From DASQZT01 sp963728965 (GTDB lineage Bacteria; Acidobacteriota; Terriglobia; Bryobacterales; Bryobacteraceae), in assembly GCA_963728965.1 (NCBI GenBank), contig CAVSMH010000012.1, positions 930,001 through 994,000 of the forward strand: a stretch of 64,000 nucleotides of DNA, given 5' to 3'. Below are positions 1 to 8,553 of this stretch, piece after piece. A program made the translations under genes and the position numbers. The stretch's first letter is position 1. Each line of letters begins with the position of its first letter. Below the pieces are notes generated by a model that did not search any database, was not told where the DNA came from, and was given only the letters and a program-made list of their open reading frames with translations.

Positions 1-3000
1 CGTGAATTTCGGTGGCGCCGCGGGCCCGGAGTCCGGAGGTGAACACGGCGGCCAGCGAAGCATCGAGTGTGCCGTCGAGGCGCAGGTCAAGCGGGCGTTG
101 GCCGGTGAGCTGGGCCGAACCGGAGACCTGGAGTTGGGTGGCGGGACCGGTCAACTGAAGGCGGCGGACGCGGGCGACGCCGTTATCGAGAACGATTTCC
201 GAGATGCCTTGCTGGGCCACGGCGTAGGTATCGATGCGGGCTTGCAGGTCGGGGAAGGTGAGGGTGGCTTGGACCGCCTCGAGTTGGGGGCGGGGCGCTT
301 CGGCTTCCAGGCGCAGGGAGACCACGCCGCCGAGGCCTTCCTTGATTCCTGGAATGGCGGCCAGGTTGACGTTCTTCAACTCGGCCTGGAGGCGGGCGGC
401 ACCCTGCCGGCGCGGGAATTCGACGGGGAGATCGGCAGGGAGGAGGGCGAACGGCACGGTTCCGGAAGCCTCGAAGGAGGCCTCGCCCCATTTCGCGGAG
501 GCGCGTTCCAATTCGAGCGCACCATCGCGAACCTGGCCGCGGAGAGCGGCGGCGGTGATGGACGGGCTGAGGCCGGCGAAAGAGAACGCACCGTTGTCGA
601 GCACGATCGACAGGGTGGGATCGATGCGGGCGAGGGTGCCGCGAAGGGTGCCCTCGAGCGACAGGGCGCCCTGCATTTGCAGGCCCATGCCGGCCGGCGC
701 GAGGTGCGCGAGGCCGGGCAGGTTCAAGTGGCCTTTGAGGGTGAGCGCGGCTTGGCCGGCGGCGGTAGCGAGCGGCAGGGATCCGGCGATTTCGAGTCGA
801 GAACCGGCGGCGACAAGGGCGGCTTTTTCGACCGTCAGCGTGTCGTTGGCATAGGCCGCGACCAGCGGTCCTTCGGTCTGCACGGTCTCGCCGTTCAGCT
901 TGACTTCGAGATGGGTGACCTCGGCGCGGGCGGTTCCCTGGCGGTAGTGGTCGAGGTCGCCCGACGCATCGATGACGGCGGAGACGGCGCCATCCACGGG
1001 GGGGAAGGTGGAGTCCGCGAGCCGCAATTGGAGGGTAGCGGGGTGAGGCGCATCGGTCGCAAGCTTGCCCGAAGCGGTCAAATTGAATTGCGGCGCGGAC
1101 GCTTCGAAAGTCACTTGCCCGTTTGCGGCCTGGGCGTTCCATACGGCGCTGCCGTAATCGCGATCGCCGATGCGAATGCCGTCCACGCGGAGCTTCCCTT
1201 CCCCGGCCGGAGCGCTGCCGGCACCGTGGCCCGATGCGCTGAACCGGATGGCGGCGCGCACGGGCGTCCGATCGGGGAGCACCAGATTCAGCAGGCGAAA
1301 GTCCTGGGCTTCAGCTTGGAATCGATACTGTTTGGCATCGAGGTCGTAGGCGCCCGAGGCTCGCAGGGTTCCGTTCCCACCGGGCTGCGGTTTGTCCAGG
1401 CTGAGAGCGGTCAATTCGAGTTGACGGCCTTGGAGTTGTGCGCGCGCCTGGAGGGTTCCGAAACTTTCCTGGTACGCGGCGAGCTGGCTGGCGGTGAGGG
1501 TGATGGTGGCGGCGGGGCTGTCGATGGAGCCGGTGACTTCGGCGGCGAGGGAAAGTTGGCCCGCGGCCGGCACATCGCCGTGGTTGAGGCCGGCGAGAAT
1601 GGCGGCGACGGAGAGGCGGTCGGCGCCGGCGGTGAGATGGATCCCGGAAGCGATGGTTCCGGCGAGATGGAGCGTCTGGTTCTGCCAGGTGACGGTGGCC
1701 TGGTCGATGGATACGCGGCCGGGCGCATAGGCCGCCGATGCCTGGAGGGTGACATCGTGCAGTTCGCCGATGGCGAGATCGGGGACGGCCGCGGTGATTG
1801 CGGCTTGCGGCGCCGCAACGGTTCCGGCCAGTGTGAGGGTAGAACGCAGCGTGCCTTCGAGGGGAGTGCCGAGCGGCCTGGCGAGGAACGCCTCGGCGGC
1901 GGCGGCGGTGGCGGACAGGCGGGGCGCATCGACGCGCAGTCCGCCGGCGATGGCGGATTGGCCGGTCAAGGTGAGTTCGCCCGAGGCCACCGCTCCGAAA
2001 CTACGGAGATTCTCGAGGGTGGCGACGAGACGGTTGCGATTGCCGGTGGCGCGCAGGACGGCGTCCACGGGGATCATGTTTTCCGCGGGGGCGGGCCGCG
2101 ATGCTTGCAGATGAATCGCGGCGTCACCGCGGGCCTGCTGGAATTCCAGTGCCGGCCAACGGGCCTCGACGGTGGCCGCCGCGGTGCTGGCGATGCGTAC
2201 CGGCAACTTCAGGAGCGTGGAAAGCCGTTCCAGGTTGCCGCCTTCGAGGCGGACGCGGGCGGTGCTCTCGCCGGCGTTCAAGGCCACGTCGCCCTGGCCG
2301 TGGATTTTGCCTAAAGGCGAAGTTAGGGTCAGCGACTCCAGGCGGACGCGCGAGGCGGCGGCGCTGTATGCCGCGCTGGCTTCCACGGAGAGGCGGTCGA
2401 ACCGGTCGGCCTGAATGCCTTGCCCGGAAACGCGCGCGGTTGCGTTCAACTGGGCGAGCGGGCCACTGGCGGCCAATGTCACATCGAGCGTGCCGCGCAA
2501 CTTGCCGGACAGCGCGGCCAAGGCGAGGGTCGCGTCGGAGCGAAGGTCGAGTTGCGGGCTGTCAAAATGAGTCACGGTGCCGGAGACCGCGAGGCTCGAA
2601 TCGCCGAGATCGGCGCGCAGGCTGCGGATTTGCAGCGCGTCCGTTCCGAGCATCACATCGCCGGTGAGGCTGCGCACGGGCAACGATTGCGCGGCCATGG
2701 CGACGGTGCCGCCCTGGCGGGCCTGAAGGCGGATCTGTTCGCCATCCATGGTGATGCGGTCGAGAGGGAGCGAGACGGCGAGCTGTTGGCGGCGCTCTTC
2801 ATAGGAGACGGTGCCGCCGCGAATGGCGAGGTGGCGGACCTCGTAGGCGAGCGGGCTGGAGGGTTTGTCCTTCGGCGGGGGGTGAGGGAGATTGTCGCGG
2901 CCGTTGGCATCGACGACCACCTGGACCCGTGGATTGTCGATGGCGGCGTCCTCGACCTGATACACGCCGCTTACGAGGCGGCGAACGCCGAGATCGACGG

Positions 3001-3271
3001 CAACGCGATCGGCGGTGAAGACGGGCGGCAGGTCCGGGGCCTGGCGCGAGCGGACGCGGACGTCGCGGAGCTCGAATCGGAGGAGGAAGAGATTGTAGTC
3101 GAGGCGGGAGGCGGTGAAGTCGATGCCCTGATCGTGCAGGAGAGCGGCGGTCTTTTCGAGGACGAGGCGGCGAGCCGGGGGCGTGTGCACTCCGATCGCG
3201 AGGAGCGCCAGGAGACCCAGAACGCCGGCCACCCCACCGGCGGCCAGCCGAATGATTCGCGATCTTACCAA
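1..3271 (-). CDS. TamB/AsmA-like envelope protein (3' end cut by window edge)
   Basis: An uninterrupted minus-strand frame of 1,090 codons runs off the left edge, so the C-terminus is missing. The chosen start is a TTG at 3271, 13 bp after the preceding TPR gene, with GGTGG just upstream; no ATG lies nearby. Residues about 5-24 form one hydrophobic signal-anchor (IIRLAAGGVAGVLGLLALLA). After it come long beta-rich stretches alternating short polar and apolar residues, with phrases such as VRHLAIRGGTVSYEE and LDLRLDGTLDAS. This is the pattern of AsmA and TamB (DUF490) periplasmic lipid-bridge proteins. TamB proteins usually have 1,200-1,500 residues, so most of the protein is visible. By family it would be an inner-membrane-anchored periplasmic protein in outer-membrane lipid or protein transport. 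The substrate cannot be read from the sequence. Confidence 0.75.
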   Translation of the reverse strand, partial: MVRSRIIRLAAGGVAGVLGLLALLAIGVHTPPARRLVLEKTAALLHDQGIDFTASRLDYNLFLLRFELRDVRVRSRQAPDLPPVFTADRVAVDLGVRRLVSGVYQVEDAAIDNPRVQVVVDANGRDNLPHPPPKDKPSSPLAYEVRHLAIRGGTVSYEERRQQLAVSLPLDRITMDGEQIRLQARQGGTVAMAAQSLPVRSLTGDVMLGTDALQIRSLRADLGDSSLAVSGTVTHFDSPQLDLRSDATLALAALSGKLRGTLDVTLAASGPLAQLNATARVSGQGIQADRFDRLSVEASAAYSAAASRVRLESLTLTSPLGKIHGQGDVALNAGESTARVRLEGGNLERLSTLLKLPVRIASTAAATVEARWPALEFQQARGDAAIHLQASRPAPAENMIPVDAVLRATGNRNRLVATLENLRSFGAVASGELTLTGQSAIAGGLRVDAPRLSATAAAAEAFLARPLGTPLEGTLRSTLTLAGTVAAPQAAITAAVPDLAIGELHDVTLQASAAYAPGRVSIDQATVTWQNQTLHLAGTIASGIHLTAGADRLSVAAILAGLNHGDVPAAGQLSLAAEVTGSIDSPAATITLTASQLAAYQESFGTLQARAQLQGRQLELTALSLDKPQPGGNGTLRASGAYDLDAKQYRFQAEAQDFRLLNLVLPDRTPVRAAIRFSASGHGAGSAPAGEGKLRVDGIRIGDRDYGSAVWNAQAANGQVTFEASAPQFNLTASGKLATDAPHPATLQLRLADSTFPPVDGAVSAVIDASGDLDHYRQGTARAEVTHLEVKLNGETVQTEGPLVAAYANDTLTVEKAALVAAGSRLEIAGSLPLATAAGQAALTLKGHLNLPGLAHLAPAGMGLQMQGALSLEGTLRGTLARIDPTLSIVLDNGAFSFAGLSPSITAAALRGQVRDGALELERASAKWGEASFEASGTVPFALLPADLPVEFPRRQGAARLQAELKNVNLAAIPGIKEGLGGVVSLRLEAEAPRPQLEAVQATLTFPDLQARIDTYAVAQQGISEIVLDNGVARVRRLQLTGPATQLQVSGSAQLTGQRPLDLRLDGTLDASLAAVFTSGLRARGATEIH

Positions 3272-3284
3272 GGGACCACCGCGG

Positions 3285-3872
3285 TTAATGGCCGGTGCTT
3301 AAAACGGCCCGCACCTTGCGGGCTTCGGGAGCATCGGGTTTCAACTTCAGAAACATTTCGAAATGGGTCAGCATCTTATCCGGCCGCTTAGTGGCATTGT
3401 AGGCCAAGCCCGCATAGTAATGAGCGTACGGCTGGTCCGGATTGTCTTTCAAATAGTTCTCGAGGCTGGCGGCGGCTTCCTTGTTCTGATTGCGGAAGAA
3501 CTGAATCAAGCCGCGGACATATTCTTTTTCTTCTCCGTCCGCGTCTTTGGCCAAGGCATCGGCCTTGTCGAGATCCTTTTGCTCCACGTACATGCGGGCC
3601 AATGCCAGTTTGGTATCGCCGCTGGAGGCGAGCTCATCGGCCTTTTTGAGAGGCTCCGCGGCTTCGTCGGGCTTATGTTGTTCCACCAGCGCCAAGCCGA
3701 GGTAGCGATAAGCACGTGCATCGTCGGGAGCGGCCTGGACGGCCTTGGAAAGCTCGGATTGCGCTTCGGCATACTTCCCGTGCTTGTACAGATCCACGCC
3801 GCGATCCGTATCCGCGGCCAGGGTTACAGCAAACAAGCCGGAGCAGGCGATCGCCGACACCAGTCTTCGCAT
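3285..3872 (-). CDS. secreted tetratricopeptide-repeat protein
   Basis: This 195-residue protein starts with a cleavable-type signal peptide (MRRLVSAIACSGLFAVTLAA). It then has about four degenerate TPR units: GVDLYKHGKYAEAQSEL, ARAYRYLGLALVEQHKPDEA, a unit around residues 85-120, and AHYYAGLAYNATKRPDKML. TPRs are protein-interaction scaffolds, so this is most likely a periplasmic adaptor with no enzymatic activity. It lies 13 bp upstream of the TamB-like gene on the same strand and is probably co-transcribed with it, which suggests an envelope role. No partner can be named from sequence. Confidence 0.8.
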   Translation of the reverse strand: MRRLVSAIACSGLFAVTLAADTDRGVDLYKHGKYAEAQSELSKAVQAAPDDARAYRYLGLALVEQHKPDEAAEPLKKADELASSGDTKLALARMYVEQKDLDKADALAKDADGEEKEYVRGLIQFFRNQNKEAAASLENYLKDNPDQPYAHYYAGLAYNATKRPDKMLTHFEMFLKLKPDAPEARKVRAVLSTGH

Positions 3873-4135
3873 TTGTTCCTCTCCTCACTGAAACCTTAGC
3901 ACGCCAAAGGCCAGGAGGCTGGGAGAATGGCGCCGGCCGGGATGAATGATGCGGAAGGCCGAGCGCCGCCGCCCTTGCTGGCCGAAAACCACCAGCGCGG
4001 TGAACATCAGCCACCGGCACGTTCGCGGTGAAGGACTAACCCTCTGTTTTCTTGTGGTTTGAAATTGGCAAGCGGACTGCATTCGAGCCAGTGAGGCCGC
4101 CGGATGGATAGGGTCTGACGGCTGAAGGAGGAAAC

Positions 4136-4468
4136 ATGAAATTCAAACTCTTAGCAGTGCTGCTGTTGGCGGGGAGTTCGATGTTTGCGGCGACGCGGTT
4201 CTTTGTGGGTGTGGGCATCGGCAACTATGGCTACGCACCCCGGCCGTTTGCCGTTTACGGTCCTCCTCCCGCGCCGTATGCCTCGTATGTGACGCGGATT
4301 CCCGGAGTTGGCTATTCGTGGGTGCCGGGGTACTGGTATCCGGAGGGCAGGCGTTGGGGGTGGCGCGCCGGCTACTGGGCGCGGCCGCCTTATGCGCGAT
4401 CCTACTGGGTCGCTCCGCGTTATCATGGCCACCGTTACTATCCCGGTTACTGGCGCCGCCACCGCTAG
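4136..4468 (+). CDS. small exported Tyr/Trp/Pro-rich protein (YXWVPGYW-type repeats)
   Basis: This 110-residue protein has a signal peptide (MKFKLLAVLLLAGSSMFA) and a mature part made almost only of Tyr, Pro, Arg, Gly and Trp. YSWVPGYWYPEGRRWGWRAGYW recurs in the style of the YXWGXW exported-repeat family found in Acidobacteria and Proteobacteria. The start is firm: a consensus AAGGAGGAAAC sits directly before the ATG. The basic C-terminus (RYYPGYWRRHR) and aromatic content suggest a cell-surface or periplasmic protein, perhaps binding polyanions, but the family has no established function. A GC-rich hairpin follows the stop codon, so it is probably monocistronic. Confidence 0.75.
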   Translation: MKFKLLAVLLLAGSSMFAATRFFVGVGIGNYGYAPRPFAVYGPPPAPYASYVTRIPGVGYSWVPGYWYPEGRRWGWRAGYWARPPYARSYWVAPRYHGHRYYPGYWRRHR

Positions 4469-4479
4469 CATCCGGAACG

Positions 4480-4512
4480 GGGGCGGGCTTTCCGAAGGGG
4501 GAGGCCCGCCCC
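4480..4512 (+). terminator. hairpin after the YXWVPGYW gene
   Basis: GGGGCGGGC and GCCCGCCCC form a perfect 9-bp stem around a 15-nt loop, beginning 11 nt after the stop codon. There is no run of T after it, so it may act as a weak terminator or 3' stabiliser. Confidence 0.45.
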
Positions 4513-4567
4513 AGGAAGAATTCCGCGCCGATGGAACATTAGCGGTGACACCGGTGTCATTACCAGC

Positions 4568-4936
4568 GTGAATATAAAACGACTGGTACGACTAGTTTCA
4601 TTGATGATCGTGGCCGTGGTGGCTTCCGCGACCGACATAACGGGGAACTGGAAGGCCGATTTGCAGACTCCCCAAGGCACGGTCCAGGTATCCTACACTT
4701 TCAAGCAGAACGGAGAGACGCTAACCGGGACGTGGCAAGCAGCCCGGAGCCCAACGATCGAGATCAGTGAGGGTAAAGTCAGCGGTGATCAGGTCTCGTT
4801 TGTGGTGAAAATGGGCGCCAATGCGGATATCACATTCGCCCACGAGGGAAAGATCGCGGGTGACGAGATTCAATTCACGATGAAGCCGAGCGGTGAGTTT
4901 CCGGGGAGCAGCGTCGTGGCGAAGCGAGTGAAGTAG
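4568..4936 (+). CDS. small secreted beta-rich hypothetical protein
   Basis: This 122-residue protein begins with GTG and a signal peptide (MNIKRLVRLVSLMIVAVVASA). The mature part alternates strands and turns: TDITGNWKADLQTPQG, VQVSYTFKQNGETLTGTW, EGKVSGDQVSFVVKM, HEGKIAGDEIQFTMKP. This matches small lipocalin-like beta-barrel proteins common in Acidobacteria, where ITGxW is followed by repeated strand hairpins. The ligand is unknown. It is probably periplasmic. It has its own intergenic space on both sides and no obvious operon partner. Confidence 0.7.
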   Translation: MNIKRLVRLVSLMIVAVVASATDITGNWKADLQTPQGTVQVSYTFKQNGETLTGTWQAARSPTIEISEGKVSGDQVSFVVKMGANADITFAHEGKIAGDEIQFTMKPSGEFPGSSVVAKRVK

Positions 4937-4991
4937 CCGGCGGATGGTGAGGCAACCTCGGCATCCCGTTCAGCGGCGGGCGAGTGAGGAG

Positions 4992-6011
4992 TCAGTGCGC
5001 CGCGGGCTCGCGTTCAATCACGATCAGGCGGAAGGAGCCGGGAAGAACGGGGGGGCGACCTTTGCCGCCCGCCGGGGCCGGCCCGAAGCGGGCAGAGACT
5101 ATGAACACGCGATGGTTGGTGGGATCGAGGCCCAGATTGCGGGAGCCTGGCGGTGTCTGTAAGGTCTGGACGACGCGATATCGATCCGCCGAATCCTGAT
5201 GAATGATGGACAGGGTGCCGTCCGCATTCGAGGCAAACGCATCTCCCGATGCCGGATCGAATCCGGCGCCATCGACCCCGGTGCCAATCGGGAGCGTGGC
5301 GACGACCTTACCGGCCCGATAGTCGGAGACCGCCATGACTCCACTGCGGCAACCGCTGAACAGGCGGTGGTGAGCCGTATCGATGGCCATGGCAACGGGC
5401 TGCTTACACCCAGCGGTGGTCCAACGCCGGGAGACGGTGGCTGTGTTGGCGTCGATCTCGACGACCTCGCTGACGTCGGTGAGGTTCGCGTACACCTTGC
5501 CGTCTCCGGCCGATGCGCCGTATTCCGGCTTTCCCCCGAGCGGGATGTTCGTGATGACCTTACCCGCCTGGGGTTCGATGACCGTCGAGGAATGCGCATC
5601 ACCGTTGAAGGTGAAGACGCGATGGGAGGCGCCATCGTAGATGATCGCGTCGGCATCTTCGGCCGCGGGAAGCTTATCGAGCACCTGAAAGGTCTTCAGA
5701 TCGAACACGCGAACCGTACCGTCGTTGCCTGAAGTGGCGAATCCATGGCCGGTGGCATTTACGGGGGCGGTGCCGTGGGCGCCATCGATACCGGTGACTT
5801 CACCGAGCAGTTTCCCGGTATCTTCATCGACGACCATCAGGCGATTCTGGCGGGCAATGAACAGGCGATGGTTCGGCGGATCGGGTACGACGTAGTCCCA
5901 CCGGCCGTCGCCCCCGAGAGTGTAGGTGTGGGTGACCCGGTACGAGGAAGATGGCTGCGCAAGGACGGGAATCCCGGCGGCGATTACTGCAAACAGCGCG
6001 ATGTTGCGCAC
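4992..6011 (-). CDS. secreted YncE-like beta-propeller protein
   Basis: This 339-residue protein has a signal peptide (MRNIALFAVIAAGIPVLAQ). Six or seven propeller blades follow, of the YVTN/cytochrome-D1-like kind: GDGRWDYVVPDPPNHRLFIAR, GNDGTVRVFDLKTFQVLDKL, YDGASHRVFTFNGD, DTAHHRLFSGCRSG, DPASGDAFASNADGTLSII and DPTNHRVFIVSARFG. Such YncE-family proteins are periplasmic seven-bladed propellers. Several bind DNA or other proteins and none has a general enzymatic role. It is transcribed divergently from the enoyl-CoA hydratase gene across about 140 bp and appears to stand alone. Confidence 0.8.
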   Translation of the reverse strand: MRNIALFAVIAAGIPVLAQPSSSYRVTHTYTLGGDGRWDYVVPDPPNHRLFIARQNRLMVVDEDTGKLLGEVTGIDGAHGTAPVNATGHGFATSGNDGTVRVFDLKTFQVLDKLPAAEDADAIIYDGASHRVFTFNGDAHSSTVIEPQAGKVITNIPLGGKPEYGASAGDGKVYANLTDVSEVVEIDANTATVSRRWTTAGCKQPVAMAIDTAHHRLFSGCRSGVMAVSDYRAGKVVATLPIGTGVDGAGFDPASGDAFASNADGTLSIIHQDSADRYRVVQTLQTPPGSRNLGLDPTNHRVFIVSARFGPAPAGGKGRPPVLPGSFRLIVIEREPAAH

Positions 6012-6152
6012 AGTGACTCCTTCGGGCTCGAGTACCTTCGTAGGATCGCAGAACGGTCTGGCGGTGGCAAGGCGAACGGCGAGCGCGTGTCAAGGCGACC
6101 GGGCATTCCCGCGGGCCTGGATGCAGAGCGATGCACTAGGATAGAGAAAGCC

Positions 6153-6974
6153 ATGCCGACGGAAATCCTGTACAACGTTTCGAAGCGTGTTGCGACTATC
6201 ACGCTCAACCGGCCCGATAAGCTGAACGCGTGGACGCGCGTCATGGAGCAGGAAGTGCGCCAGGCGATGCATGAAGCCGCCGCCGACGACCAGGTGCGGG
6301 TAATCGTGCTGACCGGCGCCGGGCGGGGTTTTTGCGCGGGCGCGGATATCAGCCTGCTGAACGAAATTGTGCAACAGGGTGTGGGACACGCCGGCGTATC
6401 GGAAGGCGGGGGGCCGGTGGCGGCGAACGGGGCCCGGCCCGATTACCAGGGAAGGTACTCCTACTTTCCGGCGATCCCGAAGCCGGTGATCGGCGCCATC
6501 AACGGCCCGGCGGTGGGGCTCGGTTTCGTGATCGCGATGTTCTGCGATCTGCGATTTGGGTCGGATGCGGCGCGGTTCGGGACGGCCTTCGCCCGGCGCG
6601 GCCTGATCGCGGAATACGGGCTGGCCTGGCTGCTGCCGAAGCTGATCGGGCCGGCGAACGCACTCGACCTGCTGTTTTCGGCGAGGATTGCCGACGCGCA
6701 GGAAGCGTTCCGCATGGGGATCGTGAACCAGGTATTTCCGCAGGAAACGTTTCTGGACGCCGTGTATGCCTATGCCGGGGAACTGGCAACCGGAGTGAGC
6801 CCGCGCTCGCTGCGGGTGATCAAACGGCAGGTTTACGAAGGGATGTTCCAGACGCTGGCCGAATCGGTGGAAACGGCCACCGAGGAGATGAAGCAGAGCC
6901 TATCGAGCGAGGACTTCAAAGAAGGCGTCGCACATTTTCTTGAAAAGCGGGCGCCGGCATTTACCGGTCGATGA
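6153..6974 (+). CDS. enoyl-CoA hydratase/isomerase family protein
   Basis: This 273-residue crotonase-fold protein opens ILYNVSKRVATITLNRPDKLNAW and carries the CoA-binding/oxyanion segment GAGRGFCAGADISLL. The second oxyanion-hole segment is KPVIGAINGPAVGLGF, and FARRGLIAEYGLAWLLPKL is typical of hydratases. By family it would hydrate or isomerise an enoyl-CoA in the cytosol. The start is the ATG at 6153, which begins the conserved domain; an open frame continues upstream but looks non-coding. Its 3' end overlaps the convergent ThDP-enzyme gene by 14 bp. It opens the acyl-CoA gene cluster extending to 12.56 kb. Exact substrate unknown. Confidence 0.9.
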   Translation: MPTEILYNVSKRVATITLNRPDKLNAWTRVMEQEVRQAMHEAAADDQVRVIVLTGAGRGFCAGADISLLNEIVQQGVGHAGVSEGGGPVAANGARPDYQGRYSYFPAIPKPVIGAINGPAVGLGFVIAMFCDLRFGSDAARFGTAFARRGLIAEYGLAWLLPKLIGPANALDLLFSARIADAQEAFRMGIVNQVFPQETFLDAVYAYAGELATGVSPRSLRVIKRQVYEGMFQTLAESVETATEEMKQSLSSEDFKEGVAHFLEKRAPAFTGR

Positions 6975-8520
6975 GCACGGCTTCGATCAAGCGTGGGCCG
7001 CGGGCTTCGACAGCAGAGCGGAACTGGGCGTCGAAATCGGCGGCGGTAGCGGCGCGGGTCGCGGCCACGCCCATGCCTTCGGAGAGGCGCACCCAGTCGA
7101 GATCGGGGCGTCCGATGTCGATCATGTTTTCGGCTAGTTTGCCGAAGCCGGCGGCGCCGGTACGGCGCATTTCGATTTCGAGGATCCGGTAGCGGCGGTT
7201 GGCGAAGATCACCGAGACGATGTCGAGGTTCTCGCGGGCCATGGTCCAGAGCGATTGCAGGGTGTACATGCCGCTGCCATCGGCTTCGAGGGCGACCACT
7301 TTGCGGCCGGGACAGGCGCACGCCGCGCCCACGGCGACGGGGAGCCCCTGCCCGATGGAACCGCCGGTGACGGGGAGGCGGTCGTGCGGGGCGGCGCAGG
7401 CCAAATGCTGGAGCACCGCGGCGGCGGCGGAGACCATCTCATCGGAGACGATCGCGCCTTCGGGGAGGCGGGCCGCGACGATGCTGCCGATGTCGTCGGC
7501 GGTAAGCGATGCGCCATGGTGAGGGCGGTGGGGCGGCGGCACGAGTGGCGGGGCGGGCAGGGCGGTGGCGGCGGCGCGGCACTCTTCGGCTAACGCTTCC
7601 AGGGCGGCGGTGCCATCCTCGGCGCGCTCGGCCAGCAGGAACACGCTGCTCCTGGCGGGCAGCAGATAGCTGGGGGTTTCGGGATAGCCAAAGAAGGAGA
7701 CGGGCGGCTGCGCTTCGAGGAGAATCAGATTCCGCACTTCGGCCAGCATGGCCGCGGCCGGTTCGGGAAAATACGGCACGAGCGGAGGCTGAAAACGGCC
7801 GCGTCCGCGCGCGACGCGGGGCGCACTGCGATCAATGAAAACGGCGGCGCCGGTGGCGGCGGCAATGCGCGCGGCCGCGGCGAGGCCGCGCTCCAAAGCG
7901 GTGCGACCGCCCAACAGGAGGGCGGCGCCCGGCCGGCGGAGGAGGGTTAAGGCTTCCTGGATTTTCGCGGAAGAGGGCACGATGCGCCGCGGGGGGGCCA
8001 CCGACGGGCCGCAGCCGTCGGCTTCCGACCAGGAGAAATCGGCGGGCACGATGAGGGTTGCCACCTGCCCCGGAGGTACGAGGGCGGCGGCGATGGTCTC
8101 GGCGGCGGCCTGGCCGACTTCGGCGGCCTCCCGCACCGTGCGGACGTAGCCAGAGACGGTTCGCGCAAACGCCGCGATATCGGCCGACAGCGGCGCATCG
8201 TAACGGAGGTGCTGGGTGGAGTGTTCGCCCACGATATTGACCACGGGGGTGCGGGCCTTGCGCGCGTTGTGCAGGTTGGAAAGCCCGTTGGCCAGACCGG
8301 GACCGAGGTGCAGCAGGGTGGCGGCGGGCTTGCCGCTCATGCGGGCGTAGCCATCCGCGGCGCCGGCGCACACGCCTTCGAAAAGCCCCAACACGCCGCG
8401 CACGGCGGGCACGCCATCGAGAGCCTCGACGAAGCGCATCTCGGACGTGCCGGGGTTCATGAAGCAGATTTCGATGCCGTTGGCGGCGAGTGTTTGTAAG
8501 AGAGACTGTGCCCCATTCAT
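6961..8520 (-). CDS. thiamine-diphosphate enzyme, acetolactate synthase/benzoylformate decarboxylase-like
   Basis: This 519-residue protein has the three-domain ThDP-decarboxylase layout. The N-terminal PYR domain has the conserved catalytic Glu in LFEGVCAGAADGYAR. A central Rossmann-like domain follows. The C-terminal PP domain has EADGSGMYTLQSLWTMA and, 26 residues later, FANRRY. The Asp and Asn expected to hold Mg-ThDP are present, although the usual NN pair reads AN. The LQSLWTMARENLDI wording is closer to benzoylformate decarboxylase-like enzymes than to anabolic acetolactate synthase, and no small regulatory subunit is nearby. It probably decarboxylates a 2-oxo acid; substrate unknown. 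It is divergent from the MFS gene by 33 bp, suggesting a shared promoter and perhaps matched substrates. Confidence 0.8.
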   Translation of the reverse strand: MNGAQSLLQTLAANGIEICFMNPGTSEMRFVEALDGVPAVRGVLGLFEGVCAGAADGYARMSGKPAATLLHLGPGLANGLSNLHNARKARTPVVNIVGEHSTQHLRYDAPLSADIAAFARTVSGYVRTVREAAEVGQAAAETIAAALVPPGQVATLIVPADFSWSEADGCGPSVAPPRRIVPSSAKIQEALTLLRRPGAALLLGGRTALERGLAAAARIAAATGAAVFIDRSAPRVARGRGRFQPPLVPYFPEPAAAMLAEVRNLILLEAQPPVSFFGYPETPSYLLPARSSVFLLAERAEDGTAALEALAEECRAAATALPAPPLVPPPHRPHHGASLTADDIGSIVAARLPEGAIVSDEMVSAAAAVLQHLACAAPHDRLPVTGGSIGQGLPVAVGAACACPGRKVVALEADGSGMYTLQSLWTMARENLDIVSVIFANRRYRILEIEMRRTGAAGFGKLAENMIDIGRPDLDWVRLSEGMGVAATRAATAADFDAQFRSAVEARGPRLIEAVLIDR

Positions 8521-8553
8521 CGCATGCAATTCCCTGTGATAGCATATTGCCCC

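Noticed and set aside
2..2314. 770-codon plus-strand open frame, Gly/Glu-rich
   Set aside because: It is the codon-for-codon antisense of the TamB-like gene. Its composition is low-complexity and it has no domain, whereas the minus frame gives a membrane anchor and AsmA/TamB-type beta structure.
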